NCBI RefSeq assembly: GCF_003533305.1
Contig: NZ_DOEH01000023.1
Coordinates: 164,310 to 228,309 of the forward strand
From: Providencia sp.
GTDB taxonomy: Bacteria; Pseudomonadota; Gammaproteobacteria; Enterobacterales; Enterobacteriaceae
Direction: 5' to 3'
DNA length: 64,000 nt
Positions 20,628-30,504 of the stretch are shown one piece after another; position 1 is the stretch's first letter, and every line of letters starts with the position of its first letter. The notes beneath the pieces are model-generated. The model had not been told where the DNA came from, did not search any database, and was given only the letters and a program-made list of their open reading frames with translations. The position numbers and the translations under genes were made by a program.

Positions 20628-23069
20628 ATGAATCCAGAGCGTTCCGAACGCATTGAAATACCAGTATTGCCTCTGCGTGATGTAGTGGTATACCCACACA
20701 TGGTGATCCCACTGTTTGTTGGACGTGAAAAATCCATTCATAGTCTGGAAGCAGCGATGGATCATGACAAACAAGTCATGCTGGTTGCGCAAAAAGAAGC
20801 CTCAACGGATGAACCTGGGGTAAACGACCTATTTGCAGTTGGTACTGTCGCTTCTGTTATTCAGATGCTGAAATTACCTGACGGTACCGTTAAAGTTCTC
20901 GTTGAAGGTTTACGACGTGCTCGTATCACAAGTCTGACGGACAATGGCGAATACTTCTTAGCGCAAGCTGAATATCTTGCTCAGGAAATTACAGAGCATA
21001 CTGAAGCTGTTTATGATGAAACAGCAGCTTCAAATGAGTCTAAAACAGCAAGTCTTGTTGATGAAAAAGAGCAAGAAGTTTTATATCGTACTATTGTCAG
21101 CCAGTTTGAAAGTTACATTAAACTGAATAAAAAAATTCCACCGGAAGTACTGACTTCTTTGCATTCTATTGAACAAGATCAGTTAGATAAGCTGGCTGAT
21201 ACCATTGCGTCCCATATGCCATTAAAATTGGCAGATAAGCAGCGTGTTCTAGAAATGGCAAATATTGCAGAGCGTGTTGAGTTTTTGATGGCCATGATGG
21301 AATCAGAAACCGAGCTGCTGCAAGTGGAAAAACGCATTCGTAATCGTGTCAAAAAACAGATGGAAAAAAGCCAGCGCGAGTACTATTTGAATGAGCAAAT
21401 GAAAGCGATTCAAAAAGAACTTGGCGAAATGGATGATGCACCTGATGAACACGAATCGCTGAAACGTAAAATCGAAGAAGCGAAAATGCCAAAAGAGGCT
21501 CAAGAAAAAGCGGAAGCAGAACTGCAAAAGCTGAAAATGATGTCTCCAATGTCGGCAGAAGCGACGGTTGTTCGTAGCTATATTGATTGGATGATCCAAG
21601 TTCCATGGCATGCGCGCAGTAAAGTTAAAAAAGATTTAGTGAAAGCGCAAGAAGTCCTAGATACCGATCATTATGGTTTAGAACGCGTCAAAGATCGTAT
21701 TTTAGAATATTTGGCAGTGCAGAGCCGCGTCAGTAAAATCAAAGGTCCAATTTTGTGTTTGGTTGGGCCTCCGGGAGTGGGTAAAACTTCTCTTGGGCAG
21801 TCAATTGCGAAAGCAACTGGCCGCCAGTATACCCGTATGGCACTTGGTGGCGTACGTGATGAAGCTGAAATTCGTGGTCACCGCCGTACTTATATCGGTT
21901 CAATGCCAGGTAAGCTCATTCAGAAAATGGCAAAAGTGGGGGTTAAAAACCCACTCTTCTTGTTGGATGAAATAGATAAGATGTCTTCGGACATGCGTGG
22001 AGATCCTGCATCTGCATTACTAGAGGTGTTAGATCCAGAGCAAAATGTGGCATTTAACGATCATTACTTAGAGGTTGATTACGATCTCTCTGATGTAATG
22101 TTCGTAGCAACATCTAACTCGATGAATATTCCTGCGCCATTGTTGGATCGTATGGAAGTCATTCGATTGTCTGGTTATACCGAAGACGAAAAACTGAACA
22201 TTGCTAAAGGTCATTTGTTATCGAAGCAAATTGAACGCAATGCTTTGAAAAAAGGTGAGCTGACTATTGATGATAGTGCCTTAATGAGCATTATTCGTTA
22301 CTACACGCGTGAAGCTGGTGTTCGTAGTTTAGAGCGTGAAATTTCGAAATTATGTCGTAAAGCAGTTAAAGCATTGTTGATGGATAAAAAGCTTAAACAC
22401 ATTGAAATTAATGCGGAAAACCTAAAAGACTATCTGGGCGTACGTCGCTTTGATTATGGTCAGGCAGATACCGAAAATCGTGTTGGGCAAGTAACAGGAT
22501 TAGCATGGACCGAAGTTGGTGGTGATTTACTGACTATTGAAACGGCCTGTGTACCAGGTAAAGGTAAATTAACTTATACCGGTTCTCTTGGTGAGGTAAT
22601 GCAAGAGTCTATTCAAACTGCATTAACCGTTGTTCGTGCTCGTGCTGAAAAACTCGGTATTAATAACGATTTTTATGAAAAACGCGATATCCATGTGCAT
22701 GTGCCTGAAGGGGCAACGCCAAAAGATGGCCCAAGTGCAGGTATTGCGATGTCTACAGCGTTAGTTTCTTGCCTAACAGGTAACCCTGTAAGAGCTGATG
22801 TTGCAATGACAGGTGAAATTACCTTAAGAGGGTTAGTTTTACCGATTGGTGGATTAAAAGAAAAATTATTAGCAGCACACCGCGGAGGGATAAAAACAGT
22901 ATTAATCCCTGATGAAAACAAACGCGATTTGGAAGAAATTCCACAAAATGTGATTGCAGATCTTGAAATTCATCCAGTAAAAACGATTGAAGAAGTACTC
23001 GCTATTGCGTTAGTAAACCCAGTTTTTGGTGCTGAGGTTGTAAAAACTAAAGCGAAAAGAGTGAGCTGA
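20628..23069 (+). CDS. lon: ATP-dependent Lon protease
   Basis: Lon is the AAA+ serine-lysine protease that degrades misfolded proteins and regulators. The 813-residue protein has the N-terminal LON domain, Walker A GPPGVGKT (near 380), Walker B FLLDEIDKM, and the catalytic Ser in PKDGPSAGIA (near 703) with Lys in GGLKEKLLAA. It is about 29 residues longer than E. coli Lon. About 22 of these form an acidic, Ser/Thr-rich insert near residues 118-145 of the N-domain, and about five extend the C-terminus (KAKRVS). The rest aligns without gaps by eye. A sigma32-type promoter precedes it. Confidence 0.97.
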   Translation: MNPERSERIEIPVLPLRDVVVYPHMVIPLFVGREKSIHSLEAAMDHDKQVMLVAQKEASTDEPGVNDLFAVGTVASVIQMLKLPDGTVKVLVEGLRRARITSLTDNGEYFLAQAEYLAQEITEHTEAVYDETAASNESKTASLVDEKEQEVLYRTIVSQFESYIKLNKKIPPEVLTSLHSIEQDQLDKLADTIASHMPLKLADKQRVLEMANIAERVEFLMAMMESETELLQVEKRIRNRVKKQMEKSQREYYLNEQMKAIQKELGEMDDAPDEHESLKRKIEEAKMPKEAQEKAEAELQKLKMMSPMSAEATVVRSYIDWMIQVPWHARSKVKKDLVKAQEVLDTDHYGLERVKDRILEYLAVQSRVSKIKGPILCLVGPPGVGKTSLGQSIAKATGRQYTRMALGGVRDEAEIRGHRRTYIGSMPGKLIQKMAKVGVKNPLFLLDEIDKMSSDMRGDPASALLEVLDPEQNVAFNDHYLEVDYDLSDVMFVATSNSMNIPAPLLDRMEVIRLSGYTEDEKLNIAKGHLLSKQIERNALKKGELTIDDSALMSIIRYYTREAGVRSLEREISKLCRKAVKALLMDKKLKHIEINAENLKDYLGVRRFDYGQADTENRVGQVTGLAWTEVGGDLLTIETACVPGKGKLTYTGSLGEVMQESIQTALTVVRARAEKLGINNDFYEKRDIHVHVPEGATPKDGPSAGIAMSTALVSCLTGNPVRADVAMTGEITLRGLVLPIGGLKEKLLAAHRGGIKTVLIPDENKRDLEEIPQNVIADLEIHPVKTIEEVLAIALVNPVFGAEVVKTKAKRVS

Positions 23070-23091
23070 ATCAAGAAGTTTGTATAAAACT

Positions 23092-23131
23092 AAGGCTGAC
23101 ACCTAATTTAGGACTTGTCAGCCTTTTTTTT
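23092..23131 (+). terminator. Intrinsic terminator of lon
   Basis: AAGGCTGACA (23092-23101) and TGTCAGCCTT (23116-23125) form a perfect 10-bp stem followed by a run of T. Confidence 0.92.
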
Positions 23132-23289
23132 CATCGTTAACTTAACGATGATTCTGATAATTGTTTGTATGTAATCTGTTCTCTTGCCATTGGTATTCAG
23201 GATTGATATAACGACTGCATCATTAGTTGGCTATACTAATATTGCTAACTAAGAGATAGATAGTCATAACTAATATGGGGATGATAAGA

Positions 23290-23565
23290 GTGAATAAGTC
23301 TCAACTGATTGATCAAATTGCTTCTGATTCAAATATTTCTAAAGCTGCAGCTGGCCGTGTTGTTGATGCGTTCGTTGCTTCTGTAACAGGTTCTCTGAGC
23401 AAAGGAGACGATGTTGCTCTAGTTGGCTTTGGTACATTTTCTGTTCGTGAGCGTGCAGCTCGCACAGGACGTAACCCGCAAACTGGTAAAGAAATCCAAA
23501 TTGCTGCGGCTAAAGTACCTGCCTTCCGTCCAGGCAAGGGTCTTAAAGACGCTGTTAATAGCTAA
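23290..23565 (+). CDS. hupB: DNA-binding protein HU-beta
   Basis: HU-beta is a nucleoid protein that bends DNA as a dimer with HU-alpha. The GTG at 23290 gives [12 protein letters not shown] (N-terminal Met in the protein), which matches the family start and gives 91 residues. An ATG at 23275 would add five residues not seen in the family. The DNA-binding arm [20 protein letters not shown] is intact. It lies downstream of lon with its own spacer and a strong terminator. Confidence 0.96.
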   Translation: MNKSQLIDQIASDSNISKAAAGRVVDAFVASVTGSLSKGDDVALVGFGTFSVRERAARTGRNPQTGKEIQIAAAKVPAFRPGKGLKDAVNS

Positions 23566-23641
23566 TTGATTTTTAGTTTCGTCTTTATTGGGTTTTTGCG
23601 AAAACTCAAACTGACGGAATGTTTTTAATCAGCTAATATAT

Positions 23642-23672
23642 AAGCGCACCATGGAAATGGTGCGCTTTTTTT
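23642..23672 (+). terminator. Intrinsic terminator of hupB
   Basis: An 11-bp perfect stem, AAGCGCACCAT / ATGGTGCGCTT, has a GGAA tetraloop and is followed by eight or more T. Confidence 0.93.
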
Positions 23673-23978
23673 TCTATCTGCGTTAAGATTAGCGTATTAT
23701 AGGGGCTGTTGATCCTTCTAAGCTTATTTTTTCAGCAATTTTAGATTGAAAATAGTGTAATTTTATCTTTCACGAGTATTGTGATGAATAAAAGCTGCCT
23801 GAGGGTTCGATTAAAAGACGTTCGACTCATTTTATGTTGTGTTGAGCGCTTTTTACCTAGGTGACTAGGCGGCAAGCCTCTCACCTCGATTAAAATGCTT
23901 TTATTTCGAAAAAATTCACCTTGAAAGATCGACGACCCCTAAGAAATTGAATTCAACAAAGCGGAGTTAAGCCTTTTT
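23673..23978. other. Spacer between hupB and ppiD
   Basis: About 300 bases without a gene. TCGATTAAAA occurs twice (near 23809 and 23887) and flanks an ACCTAGGT palindrome and a GGCGGCAAG segment. This may be decayed repeat or ppiD regulatory DNA; I cannot decide. Confidence 0.4.
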
Positions 23979-25850
23979 ATGATGGAAAATTTACGCACGA
24001 AGGCGAATAGTCCTTTTCTCAAAATAGTACTAGCGCTGATTATCCTGTCATTCGTTCTGGGTGGCGTGATGATGGGGGGAGGCTTAGGCGGTGGTGGAAA
24101 TAATGCCGCAGAGGTTAATGGACAACCCATCAGCAGAGAACAATTGCAACAGGCCTTCCAGCAGGAACGTCAGTCTTTACAGGAATATCTGGGAGATAAA
24201 TTCTCCGAGGTTGCTAGCAATGAAGAAAGCATGAATATGCTGCGCCGCCAAGCACTGGATAGCCTGATTAATAATCAATTGATTAATCAATATGCTAATG
24301 AGCTAGGACTCTCTGCGAGCGACAAGCAGATAGAGCAAGCCATCTTTGCCATGCCTATTTTTCAAACCAATGGGCAATTTGATAGTGAAAAATATCGTGA
24401 TGTATTAAACCGATATAATATCAATGCGGATAATTTTGCTGCACAAATGCGCCAAGATCTCGTTCGTGCACAACTTTCCAAGTCATTTACAGGTACTGAT
24501 TTTGCGTTACCATCAGAAGTAAAGACTTATGCTGAGCTGTTCATGCAAGAGCGTGAAATTCGTACTGCAACATTATCTTTAGCACAAATTCAAGCTAAGC
24601 AAGTTATTTCAGAAGATGAACTGAAGGCTTATTATGATGCTAATCAAAATAGCTTTATTGCGCCTGAGCAAGTACAAGTCAGCTATGTAGAAATGGATGC
24701 CGCGGCAATGCCGAAGGCAACGATTACTGACGAAGAAATTAAAGCTTTTTATGAGCAAAACCTGAAAAACTATACTCAGGCAGAGCAAAAGCATTACAGC
24801 ATGATCCAAGTTGCATCAGAGAAAGAAGCAAATGATATCGTCAATGAACTTAAAAATGGCGCTGACTTTATTGCAATAGCAACTGAAAAATCAACAGATA
24901 AATATAGTGCTGCAAATAAAGGTGCAATTGGTTGGATGGAAGCTTCGTCGACGCCAAGTGAACTTATTAGTGCTAATTTAACGGAAAAAGGGCAAGTTTC
25001 AGCGCCGATTAAATCACAAGATAGTTATGTGATTTTCCGCTTAGATGATATTAAACCTGAAGTTGTTAAGCCTCTTGATGAAGTTAAAGAAAGTCTTGAA
25101 GTTACTTTGCTTCAAGATAAAAGCATCAAACAGTTCTATGATTTACAGCAAAAAGTCAGTGAAGCTGCAACGAATGATAATGAATCATTAATATCTGTTG
25201 AAAATGTATCAGGTTTGAAAATTGCTACAACTGATTGGTTTGACCGTAATAATCCACCAGCAGCATTAAATTTCCCGAAAGTAGTTAATGAAATATTCAG
25301 TGAGCGTCTTGTTGATAAAAATGGTTCGACAGGCATTAACTCTGATGTAATTAACGTCGAAGGTGACCGTGCATTTGTTGTACGTGTTACTCACTTTAAA
25401 GCGGAAATGACAGAGCCATTTGAAAAAGTGAAATCAGATATTGAAGCGCTGGTTAAACGTCAAAAAGCAGATGCCCAGCTGAAAGCTGAAGGTGATAAAT
25501 TGGTTGCAGAGCTAAAAGCTGGCAAAGGTGAAGAGGCGCTTAACGCGGCAGGTATTAAATTTGCTGATGTTCAGAAGGTTTCTCGTCTAATGCCGCAAAC
25601 AGCAATAACTAATGCGACCATGGAAATGCCTCAACCGCTTGAAGGTAAGCCAACCTATACAACAGCGCGTGATGAACAAGATAACCTTGTTATTATTCAA
25701 TTAGATAAAGTTACTTTAGGGCAACCGACTAAAGAAGAGCTAAGTCAACTGACTCGTGAATATCAAGGTGCAATGAGTGCGGCTGTTAATGAAGCACTGA
25801 TCCTGAATTTACGTTCAAATGCAAAAATTGAAATACAAAATCTTGAATAA
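23979..25850 (+). CDS. ppiD: Periplasmic folding chaperone PpiD (SurA-like peptidyl-prolyl isomerase)
   Basis: PpiD is an inner-membrane-anchored periplasmic chaperone near the Sec translocon. The 623-residue protein has a short cytoplasmic end (MMENLRTKANSP), one membrane segment (about 13-34), a SurA-N-like domain, and a parvulin-like domain around 265-360 (YSMIQVASEKEA ... GAIGWME). In E. coli this parvulin domain is inactive, and the same may hold here. The size matches the E. coli protein. It is monocistronic with a terminator behind it. Confidence 0.95.
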   Translation: MMENLRTKANSPFLKIVLALIILSFVLGGVMMGGGLGGGGNNAAEVNGQPISREQLQQAFQQERQSLQEYLGDKFSEVASNEESMNMLRRQALDSLINNQLINQYANELGLSASDKQIEQAIFAMPIFQTNGQFDSEKYRDVLNRYNINADNFAAQMRQDLVRAQLSKSFTGTDFALPSEVKTYAELFMQEREIRTATLSLAQIQAKQVISEDELKAYYDANQNSFIAPEQVQVSYVEMDAAAMPKATITDEEIKAFYEQNLKNYTQAEQKHYSMIQVASEKEANDIVNELKNGADFIAIATEKSTDKYSAANKGAIGWMEASSTPSELISANLTEKGQVSAPIKSQDSYVIFRLDDIKPEVVKPLDEVKESLEVTLLQDKSIKQFYDLQQKVSEAATNDNESLISVENVSGLKIATTDWFDRNNPPAALNFPKVVNEIFSERLVDKNGSTGINSDVINVEGDRAFVVRVTHFKAEMTEPFEKVKSDIEALVKRQKADAQLKAEGDKLVAELKAGKGEEALNAAGIKFADVQKVSRLMPQTAITNATMEMPQPLEGKPTYTTARDEQDNLVIIQLDKVTLGQPTKEELSQLTREYQGAMSAAVNEALILNLRSNAKIEIQNLE

Positions 25851-25891
25851 TTGCGAGCAGTTTCGCAACTAAGATTGTAATCTCTATAATT

Positions 25892-25915
25892 AAAGGCCAC
25901 CTTTGGGTGGCCTTT
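25892..25915 (+). terminator. Hairpin terminator of ppiD
   Basis: AAAGGCCACC and GGTGGCCTTT form a perfect 10-bp stem with a 4-base loop, 41 bases after ppiD. The T-tail is short (CCTTTCCC). Confidence 0.82.
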
Positions 25916-25994
25916 CCCATTCTAAAACTTCCTCAAATGCTTTTTGACTACACTTTTGACATTGTAGCGTCTCTACACATACAGGAGAGTAGCT

Positions 25995-26357
25995 ATGCCA
26001 TGGATAAAGCAAATTAAAAAAGGGTTGGGTGTGACATTGGTTATTACAATGCTATGTCCTTTTTCTTCATTTGTTTCAGCTAAAAAGATTGAGACGGAGA
26101 AGGCGACTGCATTGGTTTCACCGAAAGGAGAGAATAAGTCAGGAGTAAGCATAGACCTATCTGATAAGGTGAATATTAATCAGGCCAGTGTTGATGAGCT
26201 CGCACAAAAACTTAATGGTATTGGGGTCCAAAAAGCGAAAGCGATCGTCGAGTACAGAGAAAAATACGGTGCTTTTAATTCTATCGAGAACATTTTAGAG
26301 GTACAGGGCATCGGTCCTGCATTTTTGGAAAAAAATAAGGATAAGCTCGTGCTCTAG
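25995..26357 (+). CDS. ybaV: ComEA-family helix-hairpin-helix protein YbaV
   Basis: The 120-residue protein has a Sec signal peptide (cleavage near VSA-KKIET) and a C-terminal helix-hairpin-helix pair (VNINQASVDELAQKLNGIG ... EVQGIGPAFLEKNKDKL). This is the ComEA-type DNA-binding fold. ComEA acts in DNA uptake in competent bacteria; in enterobacteria the role of YbaV is not settled. The ribosome site AGGAGAG precedes the ATG. It keeps its conserved place between ppiD and fadM. Confidence 0.92.
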   Translation: MPWIKQIKKGLGVTLVITMLCPFSSFVSAKKIETEKATALVSPKGENKSGVSIDLSDKVNINQASVDELAQKLNGIGVQKAKAIVEYREKYGAFNSIENILEVQGIGPAFLEKNKDKLVL

Positions 26358-26661
26358 CTTGTTGTATTCGTCATTTTGTAAGTTGTAGGTTTTTGACCTA
26401 TGAACCTGACGATATTCGCTGATCATTTGCATGCGTCTTGAATTATTGAGAAGGATAAACACCCATATAAAATTATGGGTGCTTACTTATTTAAATAATG
26501 AAAAGTTGAAATGCTGATAGATTTTTAGATTATTTGTTGTACTGAAAATGAATGGACATACATTAATTTGCGAGCTATGTCTTAGAAATGATATTTATTC
26601 AGCACATTGGCCTAACATTTGTTATTTTTATGTTATCAAAAACAAACTGGTCGGAGTAGTG

Positions 26662-27090
26662 ATGGCGACGAAAATTAAAATACATGGTTTCCATATTGAT
26701 GTATTCCAACATGTTAACAATGCGCGTTATCTGGAATTTTATGAAGCAGATAGATGGGATTGGATGAATGAACTCGATTTTATTGATTGGGCAATTAAGA
26801 ATAAATTTACGATGGCCGCAGTTAATATAAATGTTAATTATTTCCAAGGTGCTGTTCTTGGCGATGAACTTACTGTTGTCACCCGCATGGAAAAATTCGG
26901 TGTGAAAAGTGCGCAGTGTTATCAACAAATAATCAGAATTAAAAATGGGCAATCTGAGGTGGTTTCTGATGCCTATGTCACTTTTGTTTTTATTGATACT
27001 GTATTAAATAAATCCGTAACCATTGAAAATGAACTCAAGGAACGGCTCGAATCATTTATTTCTCACTCAGATGGTTTCATTGACGTATAG
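26662..27090 (+). CDS. fadM: Long-chain acyl-CoA thioesterase FadM (YbaW)
   Basis: FadM is a hotdog-fold thioesterase of the 4-hydroxybenzoyl-CoA thioesterase type, linked to beta-oxidation of unsaturated fatty acids. The ATG at 26662 has GGAG upstream and gives 142 residues beginning MATKIKIHGFHIDVFQHVNN, which matches the family. A longer in-frame ATG at 26548 has no such support. The DVFQHVNNARYLEFYE motif carries the catalytic Asp. It is convergent with queC. Confidence 0.92.
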   Translation: MATKIKIHGFHIDVFQHVNNARYLEFYEADRWDWMNELDFIDWAIKNKFTMAAVNINVNYFQGAVLGDELTVVTRMEKFGVKSAQCYQQIIRIKNGQSEVVSDAYVTFVFIDTVLNKSVTIENELKERLESFISHSDGFIDV

Positions 27091-27098
27091 ATTTAAGA

Positions 27099-27125
27099 GA
27101 CCAGAGAACAATAAGCTCTCTGGTC
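27099..27125 (+). terminator. Hairpin between fadM and queC
   Basis: GACCAGAGA (27099-27107) and TCTCTGGTC (27117-27125) form a perfect 9-bp stem just after fadM, followed by GCAATTTTGCCTTTTT. It may also serve queC from the other side. Confidence 0.7.
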
Positions 27126-27163
27126 GCAATTTTGCCTTTTTATTATGGGTAGGTAATAAAAAA

Positions 27164-27862
27164 CTAATTTTGCGATAGGTGTTGCTTTAGAGCATGTATT
27201 ACCGTTTCTTTATTGGCGAGATAATAACTTAAGCCTTTGCTTCGTAAATGGCATGCAGCACATTCACCACAGCCATCACCTTGAATACCGTTATAACAAG
27301 TGAGAGTTTGTTCTCTTATTGTTTGAAGATGTCCGTAAGAGTCTGCAAGAGCCCATGTTTGGGCTTTATCTAGCCACATGAGTGGCGTTTCAAAACGAAT
27401 ATTCTTCGCGAGCCCAAGGTCAACGGCATGATTGAGTGATTTTACAAATTCATCTCGGCAATCTGGGTAGCCTGAAAAATCAGTTTCACAGACGCCGGTA
27501 ATAACAGCTTCAGCTTGTACTTGGTAAGCGTAAATTGCAGCCAGTGTTAGAAACAGAATATTTCGACCTGGCACAAAAGTACTTGGCAGCCCGCTGTCTT
27601 CACTTTCTTGATAATCGGGCACTGGGATGTTATCTCTTGTTAAGCTACTAATTGCGAGCTCATTAAGTAGCTTAACATCTAATACTTTGTGGGCCGTAAC
27701 GCCAAGTTGTTGACTTAATTGTTGAGCAACTTCAATTTCAACACGATGGCGTTGACCGTAATCAAAGGTGACACAGTGAACCTCATCATAATTTTCTAAT
27801 GCTTGGATGAGGCACGTTGTTGAGTCTTGACCGCCGCTAAAGACGACAACTGCACGTTTCAT
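27164..27862 (-). CDS. queC: 7-cyano-7-deazaguanine synthase QueC
   Basis: QueC converts 7-carboxy-7-deazaguanine to preQ0 in queuosine synthesis. The ATG at 27862 has a strong ribosome site (AAGGAG, 7 bases upstream) and gives 232 residues. An upstream in-frame ATG would add six residues but overlap that site. The PP-loop SGGQDS is at 9-14, and the zinc-binding cysteines are at 189, 198, 201 and 204. It is divergent from decR. Confidence 0.96.
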   Translation of the reverse strand: MKRAVVVFSGGQDSTTCLIQALENYDEVHCVTFDYGQRHRVEIEVAQQLSQQLGVTAHKVLDVKLLNELAISSLTRDNIPVPDYQESEDSGLPSTFVPGRNILFLTLAAIYAYQVQAEAVITGVCETDFSGYPDCRDEFVKSLNHAVDLGLAKNIRFETPLMWLDKAQTWALADSYGHLQTIREQTLTCYNGIQGDGCGECAACHLRSKGLSYYLANKETVIHALKQHLSQN

Positions 27863-28205
27863 AAATATCTCCTTTGTCATAAAAATTGTTTTATCTAAAA
27901 TATAAGAGGCGCATGAACATTTACAGGTACATGATTATATATAGTAAGACCCACTCTATTTATAGTCGATGAGCTGTGAGCTAAGATTCAAGGCTGATTT
28001 ATAGGCTTAGTAAATGGTTATGTTAGCGATGCCACTGCTTATTTAATCGTTATTTTAGATTATCATTCATTCGTTGTTGCATTATTTATACCTTAATATG
28101 CCTATTTATATAAAATAATTCTATTATACTAGTTATTAGTGACATTTTTTTGTTTTTAAATTATTTAGCCATTAATTAAGCATTATTGAGATCTGGAGAG
28201 ATAAC
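27863..28205. other. Divergent promoter region queC/decR
   Basis: A 343-base AT-rich spacer without a gene between two divergent genes. A GAGATCTGGAGAGATAAC segment supplies the decR ribosome site. No operator could be identified with confidence. Confidence 0.5.
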
Positions 28206-28667
28206 ATGTTAGATAAGATAGATAAAAAATTGCTCAGTTTGCTACAAAATGATAGCAGCTTATCTCTTAATGTTCTCTCCGAAGCGGTTAACTTAACATC
28301 AACACCTTGTTGGAAAAGGTTAAAGCGCTTAGAAGACGATGGCTATATTCGTGGTCGAGTGACATTACTTGATGGTGAAAAGCTCGGTTTAGGGTTAACT
28401 GTGATAGTGATGATTAAAACTCAACATCATAACAGTGAATGGTATGAGCAATTTGTTTCATTTGTTAGCCTGCTTCCTGAGGTTCTTATGTTTTATCGTA
28501 TGGCCGGAGAGTATGATTACCTTATGCAAGTTGAAGTTCATGATATGAAGTCTTATGATTTGTTTTATAAGAAATTGGTCAATGGTGTTCATGGGCTAAT
28601 TGATGTAACCTCAAGTTTTGCAATGGAAAAAATTAAATACACAACAGTATTACCTATTCCTGATTAG
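28206..28667 (+). CDS. decR: Lrp/AsnC family regulator DecR (YbaO)
   Basis: DecR is an Lrp-type regulator; in E. coli it activates cysteine desulfhydrase genes for cysteine detoxification. The 153-residue protein has an N-terminal helix-turn-helix (about 1-60, [17 protein letters not shown]) and a C-terminal RAM effector domain ([14 protein letters not shown]). It is nearly colinear with E. coli YbaO (152 residues). The cysteine-desulfidase targets themselves are not in this window. mdlA follows 91 bases downstream in the same direction. Confidence 0.92.
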   Translation: MLDKIDKKLLSLLQNDSSLSLNVLSEAVNLTSTPCWKRLKRLEDDGYIRGRVTLLDGEKLGLGLTVIVMIKTQHHNSEWYEQFVSFVSLLPEVLMFYRMAGEYDYLMQVEVHDMKSYDLFYKKLVNGVHGLIDVTSSFAMEKIKYTTVLPIPD

Positions 28668-28758
28668 CTATTAGATTAGAACTTTTTGAATATTATTTAC
28701 ATTCAAACTAAACGTTGAATGACGACCGCGGAATTAACATGACTCAAGGCAGTATTAC

Positions 28759-30504
28759 GTGCGATTATTTTCACAACTAAGTTGGTATTTTTTAAGTGAA
28801 TGGCGGCGCTATCTAGGGGCTATTGGCTTCCTTATTATCATTGCTATCTTACAGCTAGTTCCTCCTCGACTGGTTGGTATTGTTGTGGATGGTATTAGCA
28901 AAGAAACCATGACAAGAAACCAATTAATTTCATATGTTGTATTGATGCTGTTTATTGCATTGATCGTTTATGGCCTGCGTTATGTGTGGCGACTTTGGTT
29001 GTTTGGCGCATCTTATAAATTGGCAGTTCAATTAAGACAAAAATTCTATCGACAATTAAGTCTTCAAAATCAAGCATTTTATCTTAAATATCGCACAGGC
29101 GATCTTATTGCTCGTACGACTAATGATGTTGATAGAGTCGTTTTTGCTGCGGGTGAAGGGGTGTTAACTTTAGTTGATTCCCTTGTGATGGGCTGTGCAG
29201 TTTTGATTATGATGAGTGTAGAAATCAGTTGGCAGCTTACATTACTTGCACTAATACCTATGCCTATTATGGCACTAGTTATTAAACGTTATGGCGATCA
29301 ACTACATCATCGTTTTAAACATGCACAAGGTGCATTTTCAACCTTAAATAATCATGCCCAAGAAAGTTTAACCAGTATTCGCATGATCAAGTCTTTCGGT
29401 CTTGAAGAAAAGCAATCAAATCAATTTGAGCAGGTAGCAACAGAAGCAGGGCGACGAAACATGCATGTGGCTAAGATAGATGCACGTTTTGATCCAACTA
29501 TTTTTATTGCTATCGGTATGGCTAACTTGCTTGCGATAGCAGGTGGTAGCTGGATGGTGTTACAGGGAACATTAACACTGGGTGAACTCACCAGTTTTAT
29601 TATGTATTTAGGGTTGATGATTTGGCCAATGTTAGCACTTGCTTGGATGTTTAATATTGTTGAGCGCGGAAGCGCAGCGTATAGCCGTATTCTGAGTCTG
29701 TTAGAAGAACCTTTAGTTATTAAAGACGGTTCTCAGTCTTTACAAGAGGAAAAAGGGATACTTACGGCGAATATAAAAGAATTTAGCTACCCTGAAACTT
29801 CCAGAGTGGTGCTCAAAAATGTTGATTTTATTTTAAAACCAGGACGGTTTTTGGGCTTGTGCGGGCCTACTGGTTCTGGAAAATCTACATTAATAACGCT
29901 ATTACAACGTCAATTTGATGTTACTCAGGGGGATATCTGTTATCAGAACATGCCGTTATCTGAGATTCATTTAGATGAATGGCGTGCTCGCCTTGCAGTT
30001 GTTAATCAGACGCCTTTTTTATTTTCTGACACTGTAGGCGGTAATATAGCTCTTGGGCGACCTGATGCATCAATAGAACAAATACATGAAGCCGCACGCA
30101 TTGCTTGTGTGCATGATGATATTTTACGTTTACCGGAAGGTTATCAAACACAGGTTGGTGAGCGCGGCGTTATGCTTTCAGGTGGACAAAAACAACGAAT
30201 TTCGATTGCGAGAGCCATACTACAAAATGCCGAAATTCTTATTTTAGATGATGCACTTTCTGCTGTTGATGGACAAACGGAGTTCACTATCTTACAAAAT
30301 TTGAATCGCTGGCGACAAGGTAGAACACTGATTATTAGTGCCCATCGATTATCTGCACTCGTTGAAGCGGATAATATACTCGTACTTTCACAAGGTAGTA
30401 TTGCCATTCAAGGGGCACATGAGGGGCTAATTAATCAGCCGGGTTGGTATACGGATATGTATCGTTATCAACAAATTGAAGCGGCTTTGGATGGTGATTT
30501 ATGA
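28759..30504 (+). CDS. mdlA: Multidrug resistance-like ABC transporter half-unit MdlA
   Basis: MdlA is a half ABC exporter, with an N-terminal six-helix membrane domain and a C-terminal ATPase, that most likely pairs with MdlB. The 581-residue protein has Walker A GPTGSGKS (near 370), the signature LSGGQKQR and Walker [10 protein letters not shown]. Translation appears to start at a GTG at 28759, which gives [11 protein letters not shown], the family N-terminus. Its stop overlaps the mdlB start by four bases (ATGA). The substrate is unknown. Confidence 0.93.
   Translation: MRLFSQLSWYFLSEWRRYLGAIGFLIIIAILQLVPPRLVGIVVDGISKETMTRNQLISYVVLMLFIALIVYGLRYVWRLWLFGASYKLAVQLRQKFYRQLSLQNQAFYLKYRTGDLIARTTNDVDRVVFAAGEGVLTLVDSLVMGCAVLIMMSVEISWQLTLLALIPMPIMALVIKRYGDQLHHRFKHAQGAFSTLNNHAQESLTSIRMIKSFGLEEKQSNQFEQVATEAGRRNMHVAKIDARFDPTIFIAIGMANLLAIAGGSWMVLQGTLTLGELTSFIMYLGLMIWPMLALAWMFNIVERGSAAYSRILSLLEEPLVIKDGSQSLQEEKGILTANIKEFSYPETSRVVLKNVDFILKPGRFLGLCGPTGSGKSTLITLLQRQFDVTQGDICYQNMPLSEIHLDEWRARLAVVNQTPFLFSDTVGGNIALGRPDASIEQIHEAARIACVHDDILRLPEGYQTQVGERGVMLSGGQKQRISIARAILQNAEILILDDALSAVDGQTEFTILQNLNRWRQGRTLIISAHRLSALVEADNILVLSQGSIAIQGAHEGLINQPGWYTDMYRYQQIEAALDGDL

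Noticed and set aside
23800..23900. A further copy of the palindromic repeat before ppiD
   Set aside because: Only GGCGGCAAG and a GTTGTG piece resemble the family; arms and order of blocks do not match.
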